Notes: generated by a model from the letters alone, not told the origin. A stretch of 64,000 nt of DNA from Aurantimonas aggregata (GCF_010500835.1 NZ_JAAAMJ010000002.1:310001-374000); one strand, 5' to 3'. Shown: positions 1 to 10,430, counted from the stretch's first letter. Translations and numbers: made by a program.

Positions 1-505
1 CGATCTCACCGGAAGCCGGGAAGATGTCGGTGAGCGCGGTGATATTCACCTGATGGGTGACAAGCACGGCCTTCTGCCCGGCCGAGTCGAGCGCGGCGAG
101 CCGCGCCGTCAGCGCGGCGGTCTGGTCGGCGGCCGTCTGTCGATTCTGGAAGAACGAGTCGAGGGCGGGCTCGGGGGTCACCGGGCCTACGGAGAGCAGG
201 TCGGCGGTCTCGACGGACCGGCACCAGCGGCTGGTCAACACGGTGTCGACGGCGACGTTATTGGCCCGCAGGCGCTCGCCAATCCGCCGCGCCTGCTGGC
301 GCCCCGTCTCGGACAGGATGCGCTGGGTGGCGCAGTCGCCGAGGACGAAATTCGCCGGATCGCCGGTGCCCGGCGCCAGCGCATGGCGCATCAGGAGATG
401 CGTCCCCGGCGCCCGGGCCTGCTCCCAAGCATCCTGCGCGAGCGCAGGCAAGGCGGCGAAAAGCATCGAAGCCAGCAGGACGAGGCGGGTGATGAAGGCG
501 GGCAT
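1..505 (-). CDS. Histidine phosphatase family protein, exported (3' end beyond window)
   Basis: The reading frame starts at the ATG complementary to 503-505 and is still open at base 1, so at least 168 residues are visible and the C-terminus is missing. Residues 1-23 look like a Sec signal peptide ending ALPALA|QD. The phosphohistidine motif is LLMRHA at about 37-42 (family RHG, here RHA), and the second catalytic histidine is seen in LVTHQVNIT near 148-156. These are hallmarks of the branch-2 histidine phosphatase (phosphoglycerate-mutase-like) superfamily, so a periplasmic phosphomonoesterase is likely. The substrate cannot be inferred. The gene is divergent from argB with a 197-bp gap in which I see no strong promoter. 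Confidence 0.8.
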   Translation of the reverse strand, partial: MPAFITRLVLLASMLFAALPALAQDAWEQARAPGTHLLMRHALAPGTGDPANFVLGDCATQRILSETGRQQARRIGERLRANNVAVDTVLTSRWCRSVETADLLSVGPVTPEPALDSFFQNRQTAADQTAALTARLAALDSAGQKAVLVTHQVNITALTDIFPASGEI

Positions 506-702
506 GAATTCTCCGTCGGTGGCGCCTGTTGCTATCTCGGCGGCAAATCCCGTTCCGCCAGCCTTCGCCCTCGACACGAGCGCGTGAGCGACAATCGGGC
601 GCAGACCGACGTCTGCGACCTCGCCCGTCCCCATCGACAGTTTCGCTTCCCGCCGTTTCCAGCTAGAAGCCGCCGGCACGCCATTAGCAGGGCAGACCCT
701 TG

Positions 703-1599
703 ATGACCCAAGCCTCCACCGACAACGGCGAAAACCGCGCCCATGTGCTCGCCGAGGCCCTGCCCTTCATGCAGGCCTACGAGAACAAGACCGTCGTGGT
801 GAAATATGGCGGCCATGCCATGGGCGATCCCGAGCTCGGCAAGGCCTTCGCCCGCGACATCGCCCTGCTGAAACAGTCCGGCATCAACCCGATTGTCGTG
901 CACGGTGGTGGACCGCAGATCGGCCGCATGCTCACCCAGCTCGGCATCGAGTCGCGCTTCGAGGGCGGCCTGCGGGTCACCGACGAGGAGACGGTGAAGA
1001 TCGTCGAGATGGTCCTCGCCGGCTCAATCAACAAGGAAATCGTCGCGCTGATCAATGCCGAGGGCGAGTGGGCGATCGGGCTCTGCGGCAAGGACGGCAA
1101 CATGGTCTTCGCCGAGAAGGCCCGCAAGACTGTCGTCGATCCGGATTCCAACATCGAACGGGTGGTGGATCTCGGCTTCGTCGGCGAGCCCGTCGAGGTC
1201 GACCGGACGCTGCTCGACCTTCTGGCGCGCTCCGAGATGATCCCGGTGATCGCGCCGGTCGCACCCGGCCGCGACGGTGCCACCTACAACATCAACGCCG
1301 ACACGTTCGCCGGCGCCATTGCCGGCGCGCTGCAGGCTTCGCGCCTCCTGTTCCTCACCGACGTACCGGGCGTCCTCGACCGCAACGGCCAGCTGATCAA
1401 GGAATTGTCGGTCGCCGAGGCGCGCAGCCTGATCCGCGAGGGCACGATCTCCGGCGGCATGATCCCCAAGGTGGAGACCTGTATCGAGGCGATCGAGCGC
1501 GGCGTCGACGGCGTGGTCATCCTCAACGGCAAGACCCGCCACGCGGTGCTGCTGGAGCTGCTGACCGAGCACGGGGCGGGCACGCTGATCGTCCGCTGA
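703..1599 (+). CDS. argB: Acetylglutamate kinase
   Basis: Phosphorylates N-acetylglutamate in the second step of cytoplasmic arginine synthesis. The 298-residue length fits the family. Visible motifs are the N-terminal [11 protein letters not shown] nucleotide-binding loop, [10 protein letters not shown], and the late [16 protein letters not shown] segment typical of the amino-acid kinase fold. The frame can also begin at a TTG one codon earlier (700); I prefer the ATG at 703. The downstream pyrimidine 5'-nucleotidase at 2595, separated by an EamA gene on the other strand, is a neighbourhood familiar from Hyphomicrobiales. The stop lies 4 bp from the convergent EamA gene. Confidence 0.96.
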   Translation: MTQASTDNGENRAHVLAEALPFMQAYENKTVVVKYGGHAMGDPELGKAFARDIALLKQSGINPIVVHGGGPQIGRMLTQLGIESRFEGGLRVTDEETVKIVEMVLAGSINKEIVALINAEGEWAIGLCGKDGNMVFAEKARKTVVDPDSNIERVVDLGFVGEPVEVDRTLLDLLARSEMIPVIAPVAPGRDGATYNINADTFAGAIAGALQASRLLFLTDVPGVLDRNGQLIKELSVAEARSLIREGTISGGMIPKVETCIEAIERGVDGVVILNGKTRHAVLLELLTEHGAGTLIVR

Positions 1600-1603
1600 C
1601 CCG

Positions 1604-2506
1604 TCAGGTCGCCGCGCCGAGCAGCGTCAGGATCGAGGCGGCGATGATCAGGCAGCCGACCAGCTCGAGCGGCGCAATCTTCTCGCGGAACCAGAACACC
1701 GACGAGGCGAAGGTGAAGACCAGCTCGATCTGGCCCAGCGCCCGGACATAGGCGACCTTCTCCAGCGTCATCGCGGTGAACCAGCCGGCCGAGCCGGTCA
1801 CCCCGACGAGGCCGACGAGCAGCGCCGGCCGCCAGGCCCGCGCGACGGCGGCAAGTTCCGCCCGGTCGCGCAGCAGCATCCAGGCCAGCATCACCAGGGT
1901 CTGGATGCCGGTCGCGAAGACCAGCGTCGTCGCGGCCCGGATCAGCACCCCGCCGTCCTCCAGCGACAGCGACGCGCCGCGGAAGCAGACGGCCGAGACG
2001 CCGAAGAGCGCCCCCGAGAGGATGCCGATCCCCGCCTCGCGCGAGAACAGCGCCTTGCCGATCCTGACATCGCCGCGTCCCGCGACCGATATCAGCGCGA
2101 CGCCGAAGGCGCCGGCGAGGATGGCGGCGAAGGCCAGCCAGCTCACGGTCTCGCCGAGCAGGATCAGGCCGAAGATCGCGGCCTGCACCGGCTCGGTCTT
2201 CGAATAGGCGGTGCCAACCATGAAGTTGCGGAAGGCGAAGAGATAGACCAGCAGGAAGGTGGCGAGGATCTGCGCCACGCCGCCGACCGTCACGGCCAGC
2301 AGGAAGACCGCGTTGGGCGTCGGCAGGGGCATGTCGCCGATGCGGTGCAGCGCAACGAGATAGAGCACGGCGAAGGGAAACCCGAAGCCGAAACGCGCGA
2401 AGGTCGCGCCGGTTGAGCCCATGCGCCCCTTCAGCTGCCGCTGCAGGCCGGAGCGCAGGTTTTGCAGGAAGGCGGCGGCGATGGTAATGGGGATCCAGAG
2501 CGGCAC
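1604..2506 (-). CDS. EamA/DMT-family transporter
   Basis: A 300-residue, strongly hydrophobic protein with about ten predicted membrane segments and the two-fold EamA repeat layout. The second half ends in the typical FREKIAPLELVGCLIIAASI segment preceding the last helix. The family (drug/metabolite transporter superfamily) exports or imports small metabolites; substrate unknown. The start is a GTG at 2506 (MPLWIPITIAAAF). The gene converges on argB and is divergent from the nucleotidase gene, so it is probably transcribed alone. Confidence 0.85.
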   Translation of the reverse strand: MPLWIPITIAAAFLQNLRSGLQRQLKGRMGSTGATFARFGFGFPFAVLYLVALHRIGDMPLPTPNAVFLLAVTVGGVAQILATFLLVYLFAFRNFMVGTAYSKTEPVQAAIFGLILLGETVSWLAFAAILAGAFGVALISVAGRGDVRIGKALFSREAGIGILSGALFGVSAVCFRGASLSLEDGGVLIRAATTLVFATGIQTLVMLAWMLLRDRAELAAVARAWRPALLVGLVGVTGSAGWFTAMTLEKVAYVRALGQIELVFTFASSVFWFREKIAPLELVGCLIIAASILTLLGAAT

Positions 2507-2594
2507 GGCGGACCTGTCAGGTTTTCGTCAGAACCTCCGCTCCACCATTCGGTAGCGCTTGGCAAGGCCGCCTTAGCTTCTCACCCCGGAATCC

Positions 2595-3314
2595 ATGACC
2601 GCACAGACCACCATCCGCCAGACGGCCGAGGCGACGCCCCAGGATTTTGCGCATGTGCGCGACTGGGTGTTCGATCTCGACAACACGCTGTACCCGCGAC
2701 ACTCGAACCTGTTTTCGCAGATCGACGTCCGGATGACCGAATTCGTCGCCGACTTCCTGTCGTTGCCGCCGGACGAGGCGCGGATCATCCAGAAGGATTT
2801 CTACCGGCGCTACGGCACGACGCTGCGAGGGCTGATGCAGGAGCACGACGTCGATCCGGACGCGTTCCTGCAATATGTCCACGACATCGACTATTCCTGG
2901 CTCGACCCCGATGCGGCCCTCGGCGACGAGATCAAGGCGCTGCCGGGGCGCAAGTTCATCTTCACCAATGGAGATCGCGGCCACGCCGAGCGGGCGGCGC
3001 GCCAGTTGGGCATCCTCGATCATTTCGAGGACATCTTCGACCTCGTCGCGGCCGGCCTCGTGCCGAAGCCGGCGAGCGAGACCTACGACAAGTTCATGGG
3101 GCTGCACCGGGTGGAGGCCAGCCGTGCCGTGATGTTCGAGGATCTCGCGCGCAACCTCGTCGTGCCGAAGGCGCTGGGAATGCAGACGGTGCTGATCGTC
3201 CCGCACAATCTCGAGGAGACCTTCGGCGACATCTGGGAGCACGAAGGCCGTGAGGGCGAGCACATCGACTACGTCACGGACGATCTGAAGACGTTCCTGC
3301 GCTCCATCCGCTGA
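2595..3314 (+). CDS. HAD-family pyrimidine 5'-nucleotidase
   Basis: 239 residues of the haloacid dehalogenase superfamily, in the Sdt1/pyrimidine 5'-nucleotidase subgroup. The nucleophile motif is VFDLDNTLY (DxDxT) near residue 25, followed by the IFTNGDRGHAERAARQLG motif II region and the lysine-containing VPKPASETYDKF motif III. MFEDLARNLVVPKALGM carries the acidic motif IV. It probably dephosphorylates UMP/CMP-type mononucleotides. It starts at ATG 2595. Conserved linkage with argB is common in related genomes, but the functional reason is not obvious from sequence. Confidence 0.88.
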   Translation: MTAQTTIRQTAEATPQDFAHVRDWVFDLDNTLYPRHSNLFSQIDVRMTEFVADFLSLPPDEARIIQKDFYRRYGTTLRGLMQEHDVDPDAFLQYVHDIDYSWLDPDAALGDEIKALPGRKFIFTNGDRGHAERAARQLGILDHFEDIFDLVAAGLVPKPASETYDKFMGLHRVEASRAVMFEDLARNLVVPKALGMQTVLIVPHNLEETFGDIWEHEGREGEHIDYVTDDLKTFLRSIR

Positions 3315-3368
3315 AGGTCAGGCCGGGGCGAAGCAGTAGCCCACGCTTGCGATCGCTTCCCGGAGGTC

Positions 3369-3683
3369 TTACTCGCCGAGAAGCGAGCGGCCCCGCTGGG
3401 CAAGCCCCTTGTCCGCATCAGCGGACGAGCCGCCCTTTTCCGGCTCGACCGACTTGTCGCCGCTGTCGCCGCCATTCTGCTCGAAGATCGACGCCATCTG
3501 CTCCCGGCCGTTCGGGGCAACGCCCGCCTTGGCGCTTTCACGCTCGCGCTGGCTCTGCGTGTCGCTGTCGCTGCGACCGGCAGGCTCACGGGTCTCGTCA
3601 GGGGCGATGTGTTCCGGCGTGTCCTTGTCCTGCTGACTGCGGATCAGTGTCGAATCGGAAGGCTGGTCTGCTTGGCCTGACAT
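3369..3683 (-). CDS. Small hydrophilic protein of unknown function
   Basis: A 104-residue, very polar protein (MSGQADQPSDST...) dominated by D, E, Q, S, G and R, with no hydrophobic segment, no cysteine and no recognisable domain, so it is probably disordered. I start it at the ATG at 3683 because ACGGAG lies at good spacing upstream; in-frame starts further up (to 3728) exist but lack this site. It lies between the nucleotidase (convergent) and the secreted protease (same strand). I do not recognise the family. Translation is plausible but not certain in such GC-rich sequence. Confidence 0.55.
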   Translation of the reverse strand: MSGQADQPSDSTLIRSQQDKDTPEHIAPDETREPAGRSDSDTQSQRERESAKAGVAPNGREQMASIFEQNGGDSGDKSVEPEKGGSSADADKGLAQRGRSLLGE

Positions 3684-3803
3684 GGTCTGCTCCGTCTGCA
3701 TCGGGGGATTGCCCCATTCGGAGGGCAACGGGCGACCGAACGAGCCGTTCCGCGAAACGGCGCGACTTGTCGGGATATAACGTGGTGAAGGGAAGGCCGA
3801 AAA

Positions 3804-5327
3804 TCAGCCGCCGACGCAGATGACCGGGAAGATCGAATCCTTCACCTCGGCGGTGGCGTCGGGGACGCTGGCCAGCGGCTCGGATGCATCAGCGTGTGCG
3901 AAGGCGATGCCGTTTTCCGACAGGAAGGCGGTCGCCGCACCCGGACGGATGGCGAAGTTGATCGACTGCGGGATGTCGCCGGTGGCGTCGGCCACAGCGA
4001 CCGCATTCAGCTTGGCGGTGACCACGCCGACGACGCGGCCGGCAAGATCGATCAGCGGACCGCCCGAATTGCCCGGCTGGACGGGCGCCGAGATCTGCAG
4101 ATAGCGCTCGTCGTTCATAAGACCGAGCAGCGAAGAGACGTTGCCGCGGGTCACGTTGAGCGAATCGGCGAGGATCGAGCGGAGCGGGAAGCCGAGGGCG
4201 AGGATGTCTTCGCCGAGACGCGGCTTCTCGGCCGAGATCTCCAGCGGTTCGCCCAGCGCCCGGTCGACCTTGATCAGCGCGAGGTCGTTTTCCGGGTCGA
4301 TGATCGTCTGGGAAACCACATCGCCTTTACCGACGAGGACCCGCGTGCAGGCATTGACGACATGGGCGTTGGTCAGAAGCCAGCCGTCGCGCGACACGAT
4401 GAAGCCGGAGCCCGCCATGTCGAAGGCCGGCGCCTCGTTCGGCACCATGTCGCCCGGAACCTCGAAGAGATTTGGCTGGGTCGGGTCGATCGAGGCCATG
4501 GCGTAGCGGGCATCGGCGGAGCTGCCCAGGCCCTGCTCGCGCTTGCGGGCGAGCAGGGAAGAAAAGGCATTCGGTTCGTTGGCCGCAACGAGCGGGGCCT
4601 GCGGCTCGCCGGCGAAGGGATCGAACAGGTTGGATGCGACGACGACGTAAGGAGCCACGCGATCGGCTTCATCGGCCTCGTAGGAAACCGAAAAACCCCG
4701 GAGATCGCCGCCGCGTGCCGCAAAGCGCATGTAGTAGCTGCGGCCGGCTTCCTTGCCGCGCACGACGAACCACTCGCCGCCGAAGACGGAATCAGCAACG
4801 GTGCGACTGTCGGTCGGCTCGCTCAGGACCTCGAACAGACCGCTCAGCGTCTGCCCGGTATCGGCGATCCGGATCGTCTCAATCTCGATACTGTCATCGG
4901 CCGAGCGCCAGACATTGCCGACTTCCGTCTCGCCGCGGTCCTGCGCCAGCGACAGCGGCAGCAACATCCGCGCGCCCGTTGCCGCGTCGTCCACCAACGT
5001 TGCGCCAACGCCGCTCTGGGCACGGTCGGACAGGTCGACCAGCAGCTTCAGCATTGGCTCGTCGATGATGCCGGTGGCGATCATGCCGTGGCGTGCCTGG
5101 AAATCGCGGATGGCGCGCAGCGACGCGGCGCCGATGTCGCCATCGAAGGCGCCGACATAGTCGCCGGTCCAGGCAAGGCGCGTCTGCAGTCCCTTGCGGA
5201 AGGCGGCATCCGTCTGGGCGTTATAGGCCAGCGCCAGTTCGGAGGGCTGTGCGGCGGGCGCCTGCGCCATCACCGGCGTTACCGCCAGTGCCGTCGCTGC
5301 AATCAAAATCTGGGCCCCGCGCCACAT
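3804..5327 (-). CDS. Exported trypsin-like serine protease with N-terminal peptidoglycan-binding domain
   Basis: 507 residues. Residues 1-21 form a signal peptide (ends VMAQA). A peptidoglycan-binding-1 type domain spans roughly 40-100 (GDYVGAFDGDIGAASLRAIR). The C-terminal half is a DegP-like chymotrypsin fold with an intact triad: His about 322 in TNAHVV, Asp about 348 in NDLALIK, Ser about 421 in QPGNSGGPL. There is no PDZ domain. A periplasmic protease tethered to cell wall is the natural reading. The start is supported by AAGGGGG just upstream of the ATG at 5327. The 161-bp region upstream to rmuC is AT-richer than its surroundings and probably holds its promoter. Confidence 0.88.
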   Translation of the reverse strand: MWRGAQILIAATALAVTPVMAQAPAAQPSELALAYNAQTDAAFRKGLQTRLAWTGDYVGAFDGDIGAASLRAIRDFQARHGMIATGIIDEPMLKLLVDLSDRAQSGVGATLVDDAATGARMLLPLSLAQDRGETEVGNVWRSADDSIEIETIRIADTGQTLSGLFEVLSEPTDSRTVADSVFGGEWFVVRGKEAGRSYYMRFAARGGDLRGFSVSYEADEADRVAPYVVVASNLFDPFAGEPQAPLVAANEPNAFSSLLARKREQGLGSSADARYAMASIDPTQPNLFEVPGDMVPNEAPAFDMAGSGFIVSRDGWLLTNAHVVNACTRVLVGKGDVVSQTIIDPENDLALIKVDRALGEPLEISAEKPRLGEDILALGFPLRSILADSLNVTRGNVSSLLGLMNDERYLQISAPVQPGNSGGPLIDLAGRVVGVVTAKLNAVAVADATGDIPQSINFAIRPGAATAFLSENGIAFAHADASEPLASVPDATAEVKDSIFPVICVGG

Positions 5328-5488
5328 GTCATCCCCCTTTTGACGAAACGGTGACAGCCGAAGTAACGCAGCTTATTCCGTTTGGTTGCGCGGACTTTTA
5401 CTTTTTCTTAAGACGGTTGCGTATGCAATTTTTCGTGCGGCCCTTGGCTCACACGAAGTTGAACGCCGAGTTCTGCTTCATACGTCTC

Positions 5489-6655
5489 TCAGACCGATGC
5501 ACTCCTGTGCGGCAAGGCGCCGGGCTCGTCGCCCAGGCCGACGGCCTCGATGCGCTCGCCCCGGCGCATGAGCTTGTCGGTGGAGACGAGGATCTGGTCG
5601 ATGTCGCGGCCGGCCTGGCCGAAATGCCCCTTCAGCGCGGTCACGCGGGCGTCGAGGCGGGCGAGATCTTCGGAAAGCAGACGCACTTCCTGCTGGATGC
5701 GGCCGGCCTCCGCCCGCATCCGCGAGTCTTTCAAGATGGCCTGCACGACCTGGATCGACAGAAGCAGCAGCGAAGGCGAGACGATTACCACCCGGGCGCG
5801 ATGCGCCTTCTGCACCACGTCCTCGAAATGCTCGTGCAGATCGGCGAACACTGCCTCGGACGGCACGAACAGGAAGGCAGTGTCCTGGGTCTCGCCGGGG
5901 ATCAGATATTTCTCGGCGATCGCCTTCACGTGCACGTCCATGTCGCGGCGCATGCGGTTTGCCGCAAAGGCGCGCGCATCGTCGGTGCCGGCCTCGCGCA
6001 AGGCCGAGAACGCCTCCAGCGGAAATTTCGCGTCGATGGCGAGGCTCGGCGCGCCGTTCGGCATGCGGATCAGGCAATCCACCCGCTTGCCGTTGGAGAG
6101 CGTTGCCTGGAACGTATAGGCCGCACTCGGCAGCGCGTCGGCGACGATCGCCTGCATGCGTCCCTCTCCGAAGGCGCCGCGGGACTGCTTGTTGGCCAAT
6201 ATGTCCTGCAGCCGGACGACCTCGCCGGCGAGGCCGCGGATCTCGCCCTGCGCCCGGTCGATGACCGCAAGGCGCTCGGCCAGCGCGGAGAGCGAGGCCT
6301 TGGTGTCGTGCGTGGTCTGCAGGATCGACTGGCCGACGCGGGAGGAGAGCCCGTCGAAGCGTTCGGCCAGCGTTCGGGTGAGATCGGCCTGCCGCGCGCC
6401 GAAGATCTCCGCCATGGTCTGCATGCGGCCGGTGATCTCGGCCTGGGATTTCAGCACCGCGTCCAGCCGGTCGGCGGCCTCCGCCTCGCGCTCGGCTGCC
6501 TCGGCGGCCCGACCGGCAAGGCGGGCGGCTCTGCGCCACAGGATAAAGAACAGCAGAGCGAGCCCCGCCAGCGCGATCTCGGTCGGCATGACCGGATGGC
6601 CAAAAAGACTGCCGACCGGGCGGCTGATGAAATCGGCGAAAGCGGCATTGTCCAT
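5489..6655 (-). CDS. rmuC: DNA recombination protein RmuC
   Basis: 388 residues. A single N-terminal membrane helix ([14 protein letters not shown], about 26-39) is followed by an Ala/Glu/Arg-rich coiled coil (about 40-150) and then the RmuC nuclease-like core with [41 protein letters not shown] and [15 protein letters not shown]. The IDAKFPLE segment matches the PD-(D/E)xK-like core. The family limits inversions and rearrangements at short inverted repeats in E. coli; the biochemical activity is inferred. It is divergent from the def-fmt-truA group. Confidence 0.93.
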   Translation of the reverse strand: MDNAAFADFISRPVGSLFGHPVMPTEIALAGLALLFFILWRRAARLAGRAAEAAEREAEAADRLDAVLKSQAEITGRMQTMAEIFGARQADLTRTLAERFDGLSSRVGQSILQTTHDTKASLSALAERLAVIDRAQGEIRGLAGEVVRLQDILANKQSRGAFGEGRMQAIVADALPSAAYTFQATLSNGKRVDCLIRMPNGAPSLAIDAKFPLEAFSALREAGTDDARAFAANRMRRDMDVHVKAIAEKYLIPGETQDTAFLFVPSEAVFADLHEHFEDVVQKAHRARVVIVSPSLLLLSIQVVQAILKDSRMRAEAGRIQQEVRLLSEDLARLDARVTALKGHFGQAGRDIDQILVSTDKLMRRGERIEAVGLGDEPGALPHRSASV

Positions 6656-6797
6656 GTCGCGACCCTACCGGCGATTCGTAAACGAATCGGATCAAAACAG
6701 GAACATCCTCGCATCTCCGCTCAATCCGGGCCAGCGCAACGCTTTGCAGCCCTCGCGCACGATTGACCGGCCTGACGCCAGCGATTACGTGAGCGCC

Positions 6798-7313
6798 ATG
6801 ACGATCCGACCCCTCATCATCCTGCCCGATCCGGTCCTGCGCCAGGCATCAAAGCCCGTCGAGCGCGTCGATGCGCAGGTCAAGAGCCTCGCTGACGACA
6901 TGCTGGCGACGATGTACGACGCCCCCGGCATCGGCCTTGCGGCCATCCAGGTGGGCGAGCCGCTGCGGCTGCTCGTCATCGACGTCGCCAAGGAGGACGA
7001 GGAGAAGACGCCGCGGGTCTATCTCAACCCGGAGATCCTCGCCCAGTCGGACGAGATGAACGTCTACGAGGAAGGCTGCCTGTCGATCCCGGACTATTAC
7101 GCCGAGGTCGAGCGGCCGGCCGGCGTGACGGTCCGCTATCTCGGGCTCGACGGAAAGCTGCACGAGGAGAAGGCCGACGGCATTCTCGCCACCTGCCTGC
7201 AGCACGAGATCGACCATCTCAACGGCGTCCTGTTCATCGACTACATCTCGAAGCTGAAGCGCGACATGGTGGTGAAGAAGTTCACCAAGGCGGCCCGCAA
7301 GACGACGGCCTGA
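6798..7313 (+). CDS. def: Peptide deformylase
   Basis: Removes the formyl group from nascent N-terminal methionine. 171 residues with all three family motifs: GIGLAAIQ (44-51), EGCLSIP with metal ligand Cys94, and QHEIDHLNG with ligands His136 and His140. The frame is open far upstream, but the ATG at 6798 aligns with the normal N-terminus ([15 protein letters not shown]). The stop is 2 bp before the fmt ATG, a coupling expected for functionally linked def-fmt. Confidence 0.97.
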   Translation: MTIRPLIILPDPVLRQASKPVERVDAQVKSLADDMLATMYDAPGIGLAAIQVGEPLRLLVIDVAKEDEEKTPRVYLNPEILAQSDEMNVYEEGCLSIPDYYAEVERPAGVTVRYLGLDGKLHEEKADGILATCLQHEIDHLNGVLFIDYISKLKRDMVVKKFTKAARKTTA

Positions 7314-7315
7314 CG

Positions 7316-8284
7316 ATGGGCCTGCGCGTCGGATTCATGGGCACCCCGGCCTTCGCGGTTCCGACGTTGCAGGCGATCGTTGCAGGCGGCCATGAAGTTC
7401 CCGCCGTCTACACCCAGCCGCCCCGCCAGGCCGGCCGGCGCGGCCTGACGCTCACCCCCTCGCCCGTGCAGGTGGCCGCCGAGCGGCTCGGCCTTGCCGT
7501 GCGCAGCCCGATCAATTTCCGCGACCCGGCCGACGTCGAAGCCTTCGAGGCGCTCGGGCTCGATGTCGGGGTGGTGGTCGCCTACGGCCTGCTGCTGCCG
7601 CAGGCGATCCTCGACGCGCCGCGCTTCGGCTGCCTCAACGGTCACGGCTCGCTGCTGCCGCGCTGGCGCGGCGCGGCGCCGATCCAGCGGGCGATCGAGG
7701 CCGGCGACGCCGTCACCGGGATGATGGTGATGCAGATGGAAGCGGGTCTCGATACCGGCCCGGTCGCGCTGACCGCCGAGACGCCGATCGGCGACACCGA
7801 GACGGCGGGCGAGCTGCACGACCGGCTGGCCGCGATGGCCGCTTCGCTCATGGTCGAGGCGCTGGCGAAGCTCGAGGCCGGGACGCTGACCTTCGAGGAC
7901 CAGGACGCCCTCGCCGCACGCACCGGGCGTGAGCCCATCTATGCCCGCAAGCTGACCAAGGCCGAGGCGGCGATCGACTTCGGCGGCGGAGCGGAAGGCA
8001 TCGCACGCAAGATCAACGCCTTCGCCCCGGCGCCTGGGGCGTTTTCGGAGATGACGCTGGGCGGCACGAGCGAGCGAGTGAAGATCCTCCGCGCCCGGAA
8101 AGAGAACGCCGAGGGCGAGGCAGGCACGACGCTCGACGACCGGCTGCTCGTCGCCTGCGGAACGGGCTCTGTGCGGCTTCTGGAGCTGCAGCGGCCGGGC
8201 GGACGGCCGATGCCGGCGAACGAATGGCTGCGCGGCAACCCGATCGCCGCCGGGACCCGGCTCGTGGCGGCCGCCACGGCTTGA
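7316..8284 (+). CDS. fmt: Methionyl-tRNA formyltransferase
   Basis: Formylates initiator Met-tRNA with 10-formyl-THF. 322 residues, an ordinary family length. The catalytic segment [17 protein letters not shown] contains the expected Asn/His pair; the common version is N-[IV]-H-[AP]-SLLP, so the two glycines here are a mild variation. GLDTGPV follows with the catalytic Asp. The C-terminal OB-like tRNA-binding domain covers about 205-320. It lies immediately downstream of def, with truA 92 bp further on, likely one operon. Confidence 0.96.
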   Translation: MGLRVGFMGTPAFAVPTLQAIVAGGHEVPAVYTQPPRQAGRRGLTLTPSPVQVAAERLGLAVRSPINFRDPADVEAFEALGLDVGVVVAYGLLLPQAILDAPRFGCLNGHGSLLPRWRGAAPIQRAIEAGDAVTGMMVMQMEAGLDTGPVALTAETPIGDTETAGELHDRLAAMAASLMVEALAKLEAGTLTFEDQDALAARTGREPIYARKLTKAEAAIDFGGGAEGIARKINAFAPAPGAFSEMTLGGTSERVKILRARKENAEGEAGTTLDDRLLVACGTGSVRLLELQRPGGRPMPANEWLRGNPIAAGTRLVAAATA

Positions 8285-8376
8285 GCAAAGCCGCATGCGC
8301 CAAAGACGGTAGCGACCGGCGCCTTATCCTTGTAGCGACAGGCTCTCCGAACACCGCAAAGGGCGACGACCCGCCG

Positions 8377-9189
8377 ATGCCCCGATACAAGCTCACCATC
8401 GAATATGACGGCACAAGCTATTGCGGCTGGCAGCGGCAGAAGACCGACCTCTCGGTGCAGGAAGAGATCGAGCGGGCGGTCGCCGGGTTCAGCGGCGAAG
8501 ACGCGACGCTGTTCGGCGCCGGGCGCACCGATGCCGGCGTGCATGCCACCGGGCAGGTTGCGCATCTCGATCTTTCCCGCGACTGGGAAACGGACGTCGT
8601 GCGCGACGCGCTGAACGCGCATCTGCGCGACGCGCCGGTGTCGATCCTGGCGGTCGAGCGCGTCGGCGAGGATTTCGACGCCCGCTTCTCCGCCCGCCAG
8701 CGGCATTACCTCTATCGCATCTTCAACCGCCGGGCTCCGCCGGCCCTTCTCGCCGGACGGGTCTGGTGGGTGTCACGGCCGCTCGATGTCGAGGAGATGC
8801 ACCGGGCTGCGCAACGCCTTGTCGGCACGCATGACTTCGACACGTTCCGCTCGGCCCATTGCCAGGCGAAGAACCCGATCCGCACGCTGGAACAGCTCGA
8901 CGTCCTCCGCGGCCCGGGCGACGAGATTCACATCCACGCCCGGGCGCAGTCCTTCCTGCACAACCAGATCCGCTCCTTTGCCGGAACGCTGAAGCTGGTC
9001 GGCGAAGCTCGCTGGAGCGAGGCGGACCTAGTCGCCGCGCTCGAAGCCCGCGACCGGACCCGCTGCGGCCCCGTCGCGCCGCCGGACGGGCTGTATCTGA
9101 CGCAGATCACCTACGGCACGGCGCCGAAGCGGACGCTGCCGGCCTATACGCCGGCAGCCGCCGAGACGGCCCCCGAGCGCATGCGCTGA
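8377..9189 (+). CDS. truA: tRNA pseudouridine(38-40) synthase
   Basis: Isomerises uridines 38-40 in the tRNA anticodon arm. 270 residues from ATG 8377 ([20 protein letters not shown]). The catalytic aspartate is Asp52 in [11 protein letters not shown]. Further TruA signatures are [14 protein letters not shown] and FLHNQIRS. An earlier in-frame start exists (8224) but would overlap fmt and does not align with the family. Likely co-transcribed with def and fmt. Confidence 0.96.
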   Translation: MPRYKLTIEYDGTSYCGWQRQKTDLSVQEEIERAVAGFSGEDATLFGAGRTDAGVHATGQVAHLDLSRDWETDVVRDALNAHLRDAPVSILAVERVGEDFDARFSARQRHYLYRIFNRRAPPALLAGRVWWVSRPLDVEEMHRAAQRLVGTHDFDTFRSAHCQAKNPIRTLEQLDVLRGPGDEIHIHARAQSFLHNQIRSFAGTLKLVGEARWSEADLVAALEARDRTRCGPVAPPDGLYLTQITYGTAPKRTLPAYTPAAAETAPERMR

Positions 9190-9464
9190 AAATATTCCGC
9201 CGAAATGTCTCGGCGCCTTTCGTCCCAAGGGGATAGGCCCCGCTCAGGACGCTTGTCCGCCCCCGCGCTGCCGCCTTTCTGCCACCCGGCGGTTGAAAAA
9301 CATCTCAAAGCAGATATCCTTGGCTCCTCAATCGAAGCCAGAATGACCGGCGCCGCAAGGGCTGCTCGGCGACATGTTCTGTGCTGATCAACCGTCCTCC
9401 GATGCGCCTGACGATCAGGTCTGCCGGCATTCCGGCTGGGACGACTGTCATAGATGGAGTCACG
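9190..9464. promoter_or_regulatory. 275-bp leader/promoter region upstream of the ehu-like operon
   Basis: No convincing gene lies here. The AT-rich patch around 9295-9345 is the best place for a promoter, but I cannot assign -35/-10 boxes confidently. Near the 3' end there is a short hairpin, GCCGG-CATT-CCGGC around 9432-9445, close to the GGAG Shine-Dalgarno that precedes the ehuB-like ATG. Confidence 0.3.
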
Positions 9465-10328
9465 ATGACCAATATGCTTCGCAATACACTACTGTCGACC
9501 GCAATTTCGGCCACTGTCCTTGCAACCGGAGCCGCCTCGGCAGCCACCCTTGAGGAAATCCGCGAAGGCGGCACGGTCCGCATCGCGGTGGCCAACGAAA
9601 TTCCTTACGGGTTCATGGACATGAGCGGCGAGGCGAAGGGCGCCGGGCCGGACGTCGCCCGCCACGTCTTCGAGCAGATGGGCATCGAGGACATCGAGTG
9701 GACGAGCACGAACTTCTCTTCGCTGATTCCGGGCCTGCGCGCCGATCGCTTCGACGTCGCCGCCGCCGAGATGGCTGTCCTGCCGGACCGTTGCCAGAGC
9801 GTGATCTATTCGGAGCCGAACAGTTCTTACGGCGAGGGTCTGCTGGTCGCCGCCGGCAACCCGAAGGATCTGCACAGCTACGCGGCGTTCGCCGACCATG
9901 ACGGCAAGGTGGCGATCATGGCCGGTGCCGACCAGCTGGAAATGCTGCAGAAGCTCGGCGTCCCGGAAGACCGCATGGTAACGATCGCCAGCAACGCCGA
10001 TGCGATCTCCACCGTCTCGACCGGCCGGGCCGATGCCTACGCTGCGACCAGCCTGACGGTCAGCGAACTGGCCGACAAGGATGACGGTGTCGAGAGCGCG
10101 GGTTCGTTCGAGGATCCGGTCATCGACGGCGCTGAAGTCCGCAGCTGGGGCGCCTTCGCCTTCGCCAGCGGCTCCACCGAGCTGCGCGACGCCTTCAACG
10201 AAGAGCTGACGAAGTTCAAGCAGACCGAAGAGTGGCGCGAGATCCTCTCGGGCTACGGCTTCTCCGAGGCCGACATCGAGGGCTCCGGCCAGCGCACGAC
10301 GCAGGAGCTCTGCGACTCCTCCAGCTGA
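9465..10328 (+). CDS. ehuB: Polar amino acid/ectoine-type ABC transporter substrate-binding protein (EhuB-like)
   Basis: 287 residues of the family 3 solute-binding proteins. A signal peptide of about 25 residues ends GAASA|ATLEE. The lobe-I opening GTVRIAVANEIPYGFMD and the phrases GAGPDVARHVFEQMG, SLIPGLRADRFDVAAAEM and YSEPNSSYGEGLLVAAGNP resemble EhuB of the ectoine/hydroxyectoine importer. The start is supported by GGAG upstream of ATG 9465. The next three genes supply two permeases and an ATPase. Ligand assignment rests on resemblance only; other polar amino acids remain possible. Confidence 0.75.
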   Translation: MTNMLRNTLLSTAISATVLATGAASAATLEEIREGGTVRIAVANEIPYGFMDMSGEAKGAGPDVARHVFEQMGIEDIEWTSTNFSSLIPGLRADRFDVAAAEMAVLPDRCQSVIYSEPNSSYGEGLLVAAGNPKDLHSYAAFADHDGKVAIMAGADQLEMLQKLGVPEDRMVTIASNADAISTVSTGRADAYAATSLTVSELADKDDGVESAGSFEDPVIDGAEVRSWGAFAFASGSTELRDAFNEELTKFKQTEEWREILSGYGFSEADIEGSGQRTTQELCDSSS

Positions 10329-10430
10329 TAGCTGGGCACAGACAGAATTGGGGCGCTGGCGGGCGGAAGCTCGCCGGCGCATTTCGGTCGTCCGTCAGGA
10401 TCGGCCACCGGCCGGTTGGAACACTGACGC

